Made by a program: the position numbers and the translations under genes
Assembly (NCBI GenBank): GCA_002432095.1
Contig: DJFQ01000161.1
Location: forward strand, 66,401-80,671
Direction of reading: 5' to 3'
Length of the DNA: 14,271 nucleotides
Source: Marinagarivorans sp. UBA5868
Lineage (GTDB): Bacteria > Pseudomonadota > Gammaproteobacteria > Pseudomonadales > Cellvibrionaceae
Shown: positions 7,448 through 14,271 of the stretch, in pieces
Position numbering within the stretch: the stretch's first letter is position 1
How the letters are laid out: each line of letters starts with the position of its first letter
Notes under the pieces: generated by a model
Told to the model about the DNA's origin: nothing
Databases searched by the model: none
Seen by the model: the letters and a program-made list of their open reading frames with translations, nothing else

Positions 7448-9234
7448 GGGCGGGCGCGCAGACGTTTGATGGTGTCGAGAATGATCGGACTGTCAGGTTG
7501 CAGGTGCAGGCCTCGCTGCCAAATCTGCTGCGCCTCCCTTTTACTGCCCGTCACCCACAAAACTTCGCCGAGGTGGGCAGCAATCTCATGGTCTGGCATC
7601 AGCTCCATGGCGTTACGCAGGTTTTTCAGCGCGGCTTCATAATTGCCGCGGAGGTATTCAATCCACCCAAGGCTGTCGATGACCGCGGGATCATCAGGTG
7701 CCAGCCGATAGGCTTCGCGAATGTATTGATAAGCCTCTTCGAGACGATCCGTTCGATCGGCGAGAGTGTAACCAAGGGCATTGAGGGCGGCGGCATTGTC
7801 TGGCTTTAACGACAGCACTCGTTTGAAATCAGCTTCGGCGCGGGGCAGGTCGTCCAAGCGCGCAAACAGCATGGCGCGGGTATACAACAGTTTGGTTGAA
7901 TCTGGAAATTGCTCCAGTCCCTTCTGCAGTGGTGTCAACGCTTCCGTTAGTTGGTTTTGATTGGACAGAACGTGTGCTTCCAAAAGAAAGAGACCCTCTA
8001 CCTGATCGGAATTGGAAGGAGGGGTTTTGCTGCGCTTCTGTCGTACCAGCTCAAGTGCAGCTTGCTGCTCTCCAGCGGCTGTCATCAATTCCGCCAATTG
8101 AGAAAGTGCCGGCAAATAGTCATTGCCTGGGCCCACTTTGCTGAAATGATCAATTGCACCGGTGCGATCATTTTGTGCTGCGGCAATGCGCCCCAAATAA
8201 TAGTGCGCAGACGATCGGTGGCGGTCGCTGCTGAGCAACATTTGAAAGCGACTTTTAGCGGCGTCGAGCTGCTGGCGTTCCAGTTCGATCAAAGCAACTG
8301 TCATGGTCAGGTCGCTGTCCTCGGGTGATTCGGCGAGCAATTTTTCAAACTGTTTTTGTGCAGCAGTGAGATCCGTTTTCAGCAATACGCGAGCATATTG
8401 CAAACGCAGATGAGCATTGGCGGGGTGACGGGCGACCAGTTGGGATAACTTTTCCCGAGCTTGCTCGTGGCGACCGAGTTGCTGCAATACGCGTGTCTCC
8501 TGGGCCGCCGCCTGAAAATCATCCGGCTCCAGTGCTGCAGCGGCCTGGGCATGGCTAAGTGCCAGCTCCAGCTCACCCAGGTCCTGATAAAGCAGGCTGG
8601 CGCCGATCAACAGCACCGGTTGCTGAGGATTTTCCGTCAGCATGCGCTGATATTCCTGCAACAGGTCGGCGGACTTATCGGGATCGTGAGCCTGCTGCGC
8701 TCGCGCCGCTATGGCGTCAAGCCCAGAGGTTTCGCCATGCTCCAACAGAAACTCGGCATGGGCGACTGCGTCCAGCAGCTGGTTGTCTTGTACGAGTTCC
8801 GCCGCCGCAATGAAGTGCGGCTCCGGGTTTTCCGGCTCCAGGGTCAGCCAATGGCGCGCCATCTTCAGCGCAGTGTCATGGGCATTCAGGTAGCGCGCGA
8901 GCCGCGCCGCTCGCGCCGTCACTAATGGGTCATCGGTGGCTTCCGCCTGTTGGACATAGTTGCTCAACATCACATCGAAACGTTGGCGCTCTCCGGCGAT
9001 TTCCGCAACCAGCAGTGCGTATAGAGTGTCGCTGTTGAATGGGCGGTCAAACACATACGCGGGCAGCTGAGATTCTGCGGGTGCTGGATCTGGTGCCGGC
9101 TTGACGGCGCGATTGGCACAAGCAGATAGCACTGCAATACTCATCACCGCCGCGCTTAGAGGACGCACGATGCGCATTCCCCGCAGGGTCGGGAGTGAAA
9201 ATAATTGGCGGAAGGCGGTGCTTAACATGGACAT
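7444..9234 (-). CDS. Tetratricopeptide-repeat lipoprotein upstream of lolB
   Basis: With the start at ATG 9234 it has 596 residues. A lipoprotein signal is clear: basic RGMRIVRP, a hydrophobic stretch LSAAVMSIAVL and the lipobox LSAC with C39. The rest is alpha-helical with many TPR units, best seen at about residues 205-595 (for example GELELALSHAQAAAALEPDD, AALNALGYTLADRTDRLEEA, DSLGWIEYLRGNYEAALKNL). It is expected to be membrane-anchored and to act in protein-protein contacts; the equivalent gene sits before lolB in Pseudomonas. Its stop overlaps the lolB start (ATGA). The start could also be ATG 9228 (a GAAG lies 7 bases before it) or 9177. The frame stays open back to GTG 9426, but that part only translates the 21-bp repeats and would precede a signal peptide, so I excluded it. 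Confidence 0.88.
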   Translation of the reverse strand: MSMLSTAFRQLFSLPTLRGMRIVRPLSAAVMSIAVLSACANRAVKPAPDPAPAESQLPAYVFDRPFNSDTLYALLVAEIAGERQRFDVMLSNYVQQAEATDDPLVTARAARLARYLNAHDTALKMARHWLTLEPENPEPHFIAAAELVQDNQLLDAVAHAEFLLEHGETSGLDAIAARAQQAHDPDKSADLLQEYQRMLTENPQQPVLLIGASLLYQDLGELELALSHAQAAAALEPDDFQAAAQETRVLQQLGRHEQAREKLSQLVARHPANAHLRLQYARVLLKTDLTAAQKQFEKLLAESPEDSDLTMTVALIELERQQLDAAKSRFQMLLSSDRHRSSAHYYLGRIAAAQNDRTGAIDHFSKVGPGNDYLPALSQLAELMTAAGEQQAALELVRQKRSKTPPSNSDQVEGLFLLEAHVLSNQNQLTEALTPLQKGLEQFPDSTKLLYTRAMLFARLDDLPRAEADFKRVLSLKPDNAAALNALGYTLADRTDRLEEAYQYIREAYRLAPDDPAVIDSLGWIEYLRGNYEAALKNLRNAMELMPDHEIAAHLGEVLWVTGSKREAQQIWQRGLHLQPDSPIILDTIKRLRARP

Positions 9235-9241
9235 CTTCGTT

Positions 9242-9329
9242 GGTTGAGCGCGTAGTCGCATTGATTGGTTGAGCGGGCAATCACAGCGGTTGAGCGGATA
9301 GTCCCAGGGGTTGAGCGGACAATCACAGC
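9242..9329. repeat. Four tandem copies of a 21-bp direct repeat
   Basis: Copies start at 9242, 9267, 9288 and 9309, each with GGTTGAGCG at its head. Copies 2-4 are exactly 21 bp apart; copy 1 is 25 bp to the next. Copies 2 and 4 differ at one base (GGTTGAGCGG/GGTTGAGCGA-type head region, then CAATCACAGC). Copies 1 and 3 instead share TAGTC in the second half, so the array has an A-B-A-B look, as if a 42-bp pair was duplicated. Two helical turns per unit would place any bound protein on one face of the DNA. The array lies between the divergent starts. Confidence 0.85.
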
Positions 9330-9358
9330 GGAAGTAGCCGGCCCGGTTGCTGAGAGAA

Positions 9359-9366
9359 ACTATAAT
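9359..9366. promoter_or_regulatory. Candidate -10 box: hemA upstream promoter and possibly the divergent TPR promoter
   Basis: Plus strand 9361-9366 is TATAAT, a perfect -10 consensus, but 15-19 bases upstream there is only GC-rich sequence and no -35. If used, it may depend on an activator bound at the 21-bp repeats just upstream, and would give a hemA leader of about 210 bases. Read on the minus strand the overlapping bases give TATAGT (9364-9359), a weaker -10 for the TPR-lolB transcript. Confidence 0.4.
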
Positions 9367-9515
9367 CCAATACCGAAACCTCAGCGCTGAAATTCGCGTT
9401 GATGCACCGGATGATGCCGACCCCACCCGGGTTTGGCAAGTTGCTGACCACGCTCGGCAGAGCGGCCAGAGAATTTAAGACTTATGACCAGTGTCCTGGT
9501 TCACCACGGTGCTAC

Positions 9516-9544
9516 TTGCCAGTGATTTACGTAAACAAGACAAT
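9516..9544 (+). promoter_or_regulatory. Candidate sigma-70 promoter proximal to hemA
   Basis: TTGCCA (9516-9521, 5 of 6 to consensus), a 17-base spacer, then GACAAT (9539-9544, 4 of 6). The predicted start near 9551 gives a leader of about 33 bases to the hemA ATG. The spacer contains a perfect 10-bp palindrome TTTACGTAAA (9526-9535), a possible operator position. Confidence 0.5.
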
Positions 9545-9583
9545 GCGCGGTTTAGTCGCTGATATGGCAGTAAACAATCCGGT

Positions 9584-10903
9584 ATGACGCTGATCGCCTT
9601 TGGTATCAATCACAACACCGCTCCTGTGGAGGTGCGTGAAGCTGTGGCGTTCGCGCCGGAGCAGTTACAACAGGCATTGGTCAGCGTGCGTTCTGGGGCG
9701 ATGGTGCGCGAGGTGGCGATTTTATCCACGTGTAATCGCACCGAGATATACGCCGAATTGGATGGCGTCGAACCGCAGGAACTGTTGAATTGGTTGGCAA
9801 CCTTTCACAAGACTGATCCGCAAACTCTGCAGAGCTGCCACTATAGCTACGCTGGTATCGAAGCCGCCCGCCATATGATGAAAGTTGCCAGTGGCTTGGA
9901 CAGCCTGGTATTGGGCGAGCCGCAGATTCTCGGGCAGATGAAGTCTGCCTATGCATTGGCCAACGACGCCGGCAGCCTGGGTTCGCAGCTTCACGCCACC
10001 TTTCATAAGGTCTTCTCTGTCGCCAAGCGGGTGCGCTCGGAAACCGCCATCGGTGAAAATCCGGTATCAGTCGCTTACGCAGCGGTGTCTCTGGCGCAGC
10101 AAATTTTCTCGGACTTAAAGAAAGACACGGCACTATTAATCGGTGCAGGTGAAACCATTGAGTTGGTGGCGCGCCATCTCAGCCAGCAGGGCCTCAAAAA
10201 AATTATCGTTGCCAACCGCACCTTGGTGAACGCGGTGGAGTTGGCGAAAAAATTTGATGGTGAGGCAATTTTGCTGGCGGACATTCCGGAGCATCTGCAC
10301 CGCGCTGACATTGTGATTTCCTCCACCGCTAGCCAGCTACCAATTTTAGGCAAAGGTGCCGTGGAAGCGGCACTGAAAAAACGCCGGCACAAGCCGATGT
10401 TTATGGTGGATATCGCAGTACCGAGGGATATAGAGGCTCAGGTAGCGGAGCTGAGTGACGTCTATCTGTATACCGTGGACGACTTGCGCGATGTCATCGA
10501 CGAAAATATGCGCTCGCGAGAGCAAGCGGCGAAGATTGCGGCGGAAATCATTGAGGAAGGCGTCGCCAGTTTTGCAGATGACTTGCGCGCTCAGGACGCG
10601 GTCGCCACGGTAAAGGTGTTTCGCCAGAGCTTGGAAGAATTGCGTGATCTGGAGCTGCTAAAAGCCCAGAAGTTGCTGCAGGGAGGCGGTGATCCTGCGG
10701 ATGTGCTGCAGCAATTTGCGCGCAACCTGACCAATAAGATCATGCACAAACCTACCCAGCAGATAAAAAAAGCCAGTGTTGCCGGTGACTATGAGCTAAT
10801 AGCGAGCATGCACCGGCTCTTCGAGTTGGATATCGCCGGCGGCGACAGCGCATCCACCCCCGCCGTGCCGCCATCAGACAATGACAAAAGCGAGAATTCA
10901 TGA
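9584..10903 (+). CDS. hemA: Glutamyl-tRNA reductase
   Basis: Reduces Glu-tRNA with NADPH to glutamate-1-semialdehyde, the committed step of C5-pathway tetrapyrrole (heme) synthesis. It has 439 residues. The N-terminal [13 protein letters not shown] and the catalytic cysteine in STCNRTE (C50) are present, followed by [20 protein letters not shown] (substrate region, with H97), the NADPH-binding loop LLIGAGE (184-190), and the C-terminal dimerisation helices. The last 20 or so residues are a low-complexity S/P/D tail. The start matches the family N-terminus exactly, yet no Shine-Dalgarno is visible. The ATG overlaps the stop of a small upstream frame (ATGA, 9584-9587), so coupling is possible. 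The gene heads an operon with prfA, which it overlaps by 4 bases. Confidence 0.97.
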   Translation: MTLIAFGINHNTAPVEVREAVAFAPEQLQQALVSVRSGAMVREVAILSTCNRTEIYAELDGVEPQELLNWLATFHKTDPQTLQSCHYSYAGIEAARHMMKVASGLDSLVLGEPQILGQMKSAYALANDAGSLGSQLHATFHKVFSVAKRVRSETAIGENPVSVAYAAVSLAQQIFSDLKKDTALLIGAGETIELVARHLSQQGLKKIIVANRTLVNAVELAKKFDGEAILLADIPEHLHRADIVISSTASQLPILGKGAVEAALKKRRHKPMFMVDIAVPRDIEAQVAELSDVYLYTVDDLRDVIDENMRSREQAAKIAAEIIEEGVASFADDLRAQDAVATVKVFRQSLEELRDLELLKAQKLLQGGGDPADVLQQFARNLTNKIMHKPTQQIKKASVAGDYELIASMHRLFELDIAGGDSASTPAVPPSDNDKSENS

Positions 10904-11985
10904 AGTCGTCCATTTTAGATAAGCTCGAAGCCCTGCAGGAGCGATACCAGGAAGTGGGCGCGCTGCTCAGCGATGGCGGCACCATCGCCAATCAGACCCG
11001 GTTCCGCGAACTATCCAAGGAATATGCGGAGCTTGAACCGGTGGTAAATTGCTTCAAAGACTACCGGCGTATCGGCGCTCACCTTGAAGAGGCGCGGCAA
11101 CTGCTGAGGGAGGGTGATGCGGAACTGCGGGAGATGGCTAAAGAGGAGATCGATACTAACGAGTCTCGATTTAATGAACTCGAGTTGGAGCTGCAGAAGC
11201 TGCTATTGCCAAAAGACCCGCGGGACAATAAGAACGTGTATTTGGAGATTCGCGCCGGCACTGGTGGCGATGAAGCGGCCATTTTTTCTGGCGATCTATT
11301 CCGCATGTACTCGCGCTACGCGGAAACTCGCCGCTGGCGGGTTGAGGTGATTTCAGAGAACACGGGCGAACACGGTGGCTATAAAGAAATCATCAGCCGG
11401 GTAGTAGGGGATGGTGTTTATGCTCGCCTGAAATTTGAATCCGGCGCACACCGGGTGCAACGGGTGCCAGAAACCGAATCCCAGGGGCGCATTCACACTT
11501 CCGCCTGCACAGTGGCCATCATGGCGGAGGCAGACGAGAGCGAAGAGGTAGCCATTAACAAGGCCGACTTGCGAATTGATACCTATCGCGCCAGCGGTGC
11601 CGGCGGTCAGCATGTCAACAAAACCGATTCGGCGATCCGTATTACGCATATTCCATCAGGTCTGGTGGTGGAATGTCAGGAGGAGCGTTCGCAACATAAA
11701 AACCGCGCTAAAGCCATGTCTCTATTAGCGACGCGGCTCAACGCCATGGCAGATGAAAAAGCGGCAATGGCGCAGGCGAGCGAGCGTAAAAGCCTAGTGG
11801 GCAGCGGCGATCGCTCGGAACGCATTCGGACGTACAACTATCCCCAGGGGCGAGTCACGGATCACCGTATCAACCTCACCCTATATAAGTTGGAAGAAGT
11901 GATGGAAGGCGATCTGGACGACGTAATTCAGCCGCTGATCAACGAATTTCAAACCGACCAACTGGCAGCGCTCTCCGGTTCATGA
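10900..11985 (+). CDS. prfA: Peptide chain release factor 1
   Basis: Terminates translation at UAA and UAG. The 361-residue length is normal. The stop-codon recognition tripeptide is P-E-T at 190-192 (the PxT motif of RF1, distinguishing it from the SPF of RF2). The catalytic GGQ is at 235-237 inside [19 protein letters not shown]. The N-terminal region is the helical domain ([15 protein letters not shown]). The ATG overlaps the hemA stop (ATGA), and its own stop overlaps the prmC start in the same way. hemA-prfA-prmC is a widely conserved operon in gammaproteobacteria. Confidence 0.98.
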   Translation: MKSSILDKLEALQERYQEVGALLSDGGTIANQTRFRELSKEYAELEPVVNCFKDYRRIGAHLEEARQLLREGDAELREMAKEEIDTNESRFNELELELQKLLLPKDPRDNKNVYLEIRAGTGGDEAAIFSGDLFRMYSRYAETRRWRVEVISENTGEHGGYKEIISRVVGDGVYARLKFESGAHRVQRVPETESQGRIHTSACTVAIMAEADESEEVAINKADLRIDTYRASGAGGQHVNKTDSAIRITHIPSGLVVECQEERSQHKNRAKAMSLLATRLNAMADEKAAMAQASERKSLVGSGDRSERIRTYNYPQGRVTDHRINLTLYKLEEVMEGDLDDVIQPLINEFQTDQLAALSGS

Positions 11986-12815
11986 TCATTGCGGAGGCGT
12001 TGCGGCGGGCCGATGAGCTGATCCACAGCGATAGCGCCAAGCTGGACGTGGAGTTGCTGTTGGCGGAGATTGTGGGCCGCGACCGGACCTATCTTTATAC
12101 CTGGCCGGATCGGCTTCTTACCTCAGATCAACTCAAACTCTTTGAAAATTGGTTCAACCGCCGTGCAGCCGGTGAGCCAGTTGCGCACATCCTGGGTCGC
12201 CGAGGTTTTTGGACTTTGGAGCTGGAGGTTTCACCAGCGACTTTGATTCCGCGTCCCGACACCGAGTTGGTGGTGGAGACTGCGCTGGAGCTATTGCCGG
12301 AAGGTGTTGACCAACCCCGCTTAATTGATCTGGGAACCGGCACCGGCGCTATAGCATTGGCGCTGGCTTCAGAACTTCCGCGCGCTCAAGTGGAAGCGAC
12401 GGACTTTGCCGAGGACGTAATCGCCCTGGCAGAGCGAAATCGGCAGCGCTCCGGCTGCGCGAACGTTGTCATTTATCGCAGTAATTGGTGGCTCGATGTA
12501 AGTGGTCACTTTCATTTGGTGCTCAGCAATCCACCCTACATAGCGGAGGGCGACCCTCACTTGGTCTCCGGTGATGTGCGCTTTGAACCCCGGTCGGCGC
12601 TGGTGGCGGGAGATCGAGGTCTGGCCGATTTGCAGCACATCATCACCGGCGCGCCTGCGCACTTGGTAGCCGGGGGCTTGATCCTTTTAGAGCACGGATG
12701 GCAGCAGGCGGACGCGGTGCGCAATCTGCTGCGTGCGGCGGGATTTCGCGACATTTTCAGTCGCCGCGACTTAGGTGGAAACGAAAGAATTTCGGGGGGC
12801 TATTGGCATGGCTAA
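11982..12815 (+). CDS. prmC: Release-factor glutamine N5-methyltransferase
   Basis: Methylates the GGQ glutamine of RF1 and RF2 using S-adenosylmethionine, improving peptide release; its substrate gene prfA is directly upstream. It has 277 residues, a normal length. The N-terminal helical domain is at about 1-75, the SAM-binding loop DLGTGTG at 116-122, and the catalytic NPPY, which holds the target glutamine amide, at 183-186 ([14 protein letters not shown]). IPRPDTE (89-95) is also typical of the HemK/PrmC family. It overlaps prfA by 4 bases (ATGA), and moeB starts 8 bases before its end. Confidence 0.97.
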   Translation: MIIAEALRRADELIHSDSAKLDVELLLAEIVGRDRTYLYTWPDRLLTSDQLKLFENWFNRRAAGEPVAHILGRRGFWTLELEVSPATLIPRPDTELVVETALELLPEGVDQPRLIDLGTGTGAIALALASELPRAQVEATDFAEDVIALAERNRQRSGCANVVIYRSNWWLDVSGHFHLVLSNPPYIAEGDPHLVSGDVRFEPRSALVAGDRGLADLQHIITGAPAHLVAGGLILLEHGWQQADAVRNLLRAAGFRDIFSRRDLGGNERISGGYWHG

Positions 12816-13599
12816 AACAAGTGGCATGACTAAAACGAGCTTTACCGACTCCGAACTACTGCGTTACAGCCGGCATATCCTTCTACCCCAGCTGGATGTT
12901 GAAGGCCAGCTGGCGATTACCAATGCATCTGTTTTAGTGGTCGGTGTTGGCGGTCTCGGCTCTGCGGCTGCGCAATATCTCGCCGCGTCAGGGATTGGGC
13001 AATTGGTCTTGGCGGACCACGATACCGTTGAGCTGTCCAATCTTCAGCGCCAAGTGATTCACAACGAGCAAAGCTTGGGCCTCGCGAAGGTCGAGTCGGC
13101 GGCGCGTGCCATTCGCCTACTTAATCCTGAGGTTGAAGTGGAGGCGCTTGCGGTGCTGCTTCAGGAACCGGAGCTCGGCGCCGCGGTCGCCGGTGTGGAT
13201 TTGGTGCTGGACTGTTGCGACAACTTCGACACCCGCAAAGCGGTGAACCATGCCTGCTATACCCACGGCAAACCTTTGGTGTCCGGCGCGGCCATTCGTC
13301 TGGAGGGGCAACTAGCGGTGTTCGATTTTCGTCATCCGCAGAGTCCCTGTTATCAGTGCCTTTACGACGTGGCGGGAGGCGAGGCTATGACCTGTGCGCA
13401 AAGCGGAGTACTGTCGCCGCTGGTGGGTGTGATTGGGGCAAGCCAAGCGTTGGAAGCGCTCAAGCTGATCGCGGGTTTCGGTGAAACCTTGGTCGGACGC
13501 CTGCAGTTGTACGACGCGGCGTATGGTTCATGGCGAGAGCTGAAGTTGCGCCGCGACCCCGGATGCAGCGTGTGCGGCAGCGGCGATCCGTCCGTGTGA
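12808..13599 (+). CDS. moeB: Molybdopterin-synthase adenylyltransferase MoeB (ThiF/HesA family)
   Basis: An E1-like enzyme of 263 residues. It adenylates the C-terminal glycine of the small molybdopterin synthase subunit so that sulfur can be loaded for molybdenum cofactor. The ATP-binding loop is GVGGLGS (46-52), the arginine of NLQRQ is R81, and DCCDNFDTR (135-143) carries the magnesium-site aspartate. Two CxxC pairs (C181/C184 and C253/C256) form the structural zinc site. There is no C-terminal rhodanese domain, so it is the plain MoeB type. ThiF is so close that a role in thiamine synthesis cannot be excluded, but the place after prmC is where pseudomonads have moeB. The start at ATG 12808 overlaps prmC by 8 bases; ATG 12826 is an alternative. 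Confidence 0.88.
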   Translation: MAKTSGMTKTSFTDSELLRYSRHILLPQLDVEGQLAITNASVLVVGVGGLGSAAAQYLAASGIGQLVLADHDTVELSNLQRQVIHNEQSLGLAKVESAARAIRLLNPEVEVEALAVLLQEPELGAAVAGVDLVLDCCDNFDTRKAVNHACYTHGKPLVSGAAIRLEGQLAVFDFRHPQSPCYQCLYDVAGGEAMTCAQSGVLSPLVGVIGASQALEALKLIAGFGETLVGRLQLYDAAYGSWRELKLRRDPGCSVCGSGDPSV

Positions 13600-13608
13600 T
13601 CAGCTCGG

Positions 13609-13638
13609 TTGCGGCGCGCGGTCGCACCGCAATACAAT
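13609..13638 (+). promoter_or_regulatory. Candidate promoter for the gene at the right edge
   Basis: TTGCGG (13609-13614), an 18-base spacer, then TACAAT (13633-13638, 5 of 6 to the -10 consensus). The predicted start is near 13645, about 30 bases before the ATG. The -35 is weak. The spacer overlaps an imperfect GC-rich hairpin (roughly 13607-13629) with no T-tract after it, so I do not call a terminator for moeB there. Confidence 0.35.
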
Positions 13639-13675
13639 GCCCCTCACTTCAAGTCGATGTGTTAACAGGGACGAT

Positions 13676-14271
13676 ATGCTCGGACGCCAGATCTTCAAAA
13701 GCCATTTCGGCAAACACTATAAAATCCATTTCATCAAAGACGGGCCAGTGCCACGCAGCCTGAAACCCGAACGCTTTTCAAGCTCGCACAGCGCACGTCA
13801 GTTTCTCCGGGAGTTGCGCGTACCTGAGTCCTACTGGCAGCAGCTTGCGTCGCGTTGTGATAATACGCCGTCCTTTCGCGGTCACCAGCGCGATCATCTT
13901 CAAGCTGTTAGCCACAACATAACGAGTGGCCGCATCCGCATTTACGAGGTGGATGTACCGGATTCGGATGCGCTTGCGAAATCGGCGATCGCGGTGCAGG
14001 ACAGGCAGGGCCATCAATACCAATTCGCCACGATGAAACAAGCCCTCGCATTCCCCGGTCGCACTCCTCAGCGCTTCAGCAGCGCGCAGCAAGTCTATGA
14101 AACGCTCTACGACCTTGCGCCAAATTTGGAACAACTTCAGGCACTGGCCACTGACCTCCAACTTACTCCCGCAGCAGAGCAGCAGACCTATACCCAACTG
14201 GTTGATGCACTTGCAGAAGGGCTGGCGCAACAACATATCGCGCTTTACGTCACCGCGCCCTTCAAACGACC
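13676..14271 (+). CDS. Unrecognised protein with an internal duplication, C-terminus beyond the window
   Basis: From ATG 13676 the frame is open for 198 codons to the edge. AGGGA (13667-13671) ends 4 bases before the ATG and could be its ribosome binding site. There is no signal peptide and no membrane segment. The N-terminus is basic (GRQIFKSHFGKHYKIHF). Two stretches align at an offset of 100 residues: 33-95 and 133-195. Both start with RFSS, keep L44/L144, L47/L147, LA at 57-58/157-158 and L75/L175, and end in a short I-x-I/L-Y strand closing with P95/P195. So the protein repeats a helical-then-strand module of about 65 residues, with a linker (about 96-132) between copies. I do not recognise the family. 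It has its own candidate promoter, so it is probably not part of the hemA operon. Confidence 0.75.
   Translation, partial: MLGRQIFKSHFGKHYKIHFIKDGPVPRSLKPERFSSSHSARQFLRELRVPESYWQQLASRCDNTPSFRGHQRDHLQAVSHNITSGRIRIYEVDVPDSDALAKSAIAVQDRQGHQYQFATMKQALAFPGRTPQRFSSAQQVYETLYDLAPNLEQLQALATDLQLTPAAEQQTYTQLVDALAEGLAQQHIALYVTAPFKR

Larger units (their letters stand above)
9235..9583. other. Divergent intergenic region between the TPR gene and hemA
   Basis: About 350 bases with no gene that I can support. It holds four 21-bp direct repeats near the TPR side, a perfect TATAAT box at 9361, and a good sigma-70 promoter match close to hemA, each listed separately. A small reading frame in the hemA direction (TTG 9399 or ATG 9402 to TGA 9587) overlaps the hemA ATG by four bases. 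It has no recognisable product and could at most be a leader peptide. Confidence 0.7.

Noticed and set aside
9242..9329. Possible CRISPR array
   Set aside because: The units are directly adjacent with no unique spacers, only 21 bp long, and no cas genes are near.
9235..9426. N-terminal extension of the TPR protein, translating the 21-bp repeats as a seven-residue repeat (xDxPLNx)
   Set aside because: It would place about 64 residues before a clear lipoprotein signal peptide and start at a GTG without a ribosome binding site. The open frame follows from the repeat unit being a multiple of three.
13607..13629. Possible terminator after moeB
   Set aside because: The GC-rich hairpin is imperfect and has no T-tract, and it overlaps the candidate promoter of the next gene.
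13778..14236. A 152-codon minus-strand frame at the right edge
   Set aside because: It is antisense to the unknown plus-strand gene, which has a ribosome binding site, a candidate promoter and an internal protein duplication; the minus frame has none of these.

Overview
The window looks like a chromosomal housekeeping segment of a gammaproteobacterium. The gene order ychF-pth-rplY-prs-tRNA-Gln-ispE-lolB-TPR protein, divergent from hemA-prfA-prmC-moeB, is the arrangement known from Pseudomonas and its relatives. The protein sequences (206-residue CTC-type L25, LolB, PRPP synthetase) fit that. A member of Cellvibrionales or a nearby lineage is my best guess, but this is inference from gene order and general sequence feel; no species can be named.

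Layout. Left edge to 772 (minus): the first half of an MFS transporter, which switches in frame at about 77-94 into a piece of RecG helicase and then runs off the edge. From 902 to 2239 (plus): a MOP-type polysaccharide flippase, alone, with no glycosyltransferases in view. From 9234 down to 2320 (minus), one long co-directional block: a TPR lipoprotein, lolB, ispE, tRNA-Gln(UUG), prs, rplY, pth and ychF, closed by a hairpin with a U-rich tail at 2236-2270. From 9235 to 9583: a divergent intergenic region with four 21-bp direct repeats and two candidate hemA promoters. From 9584 to 13599 (plus): hemA, prfA, prmC and moeB, each overlapping the next by a few bases. From 13676 to the right edge (plus): the start of a gene I do not recognise, whose product carries an internal duplication.

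How the genes work together. prs makes PRPP, ispE serves isoprenoid (MEP) synthesis, and lolB inserts lipoproteins into the outer membrane. The TPR protein translationally coupled to lolB is itself a predicted lipoprotein. rplY, pth, ychF and the tRNA serve translation. On the other side, hemA commits Glu-tRNA to tetrapyrrole synthesis, prfA encodes release factor 1, prmC methylates the RF1 GGQ glutamine, and moeB activates molybdopterin synthase.

Most of the window is ordinary core genome. The parts worth a second look are the MFS/RecG chimera at the left edge, the 21-bp repeat array and tandem promoters before hemA, and the internally duplicated unknown protein at the right edge. I saw no mobile element, CRISPR array or defence system.
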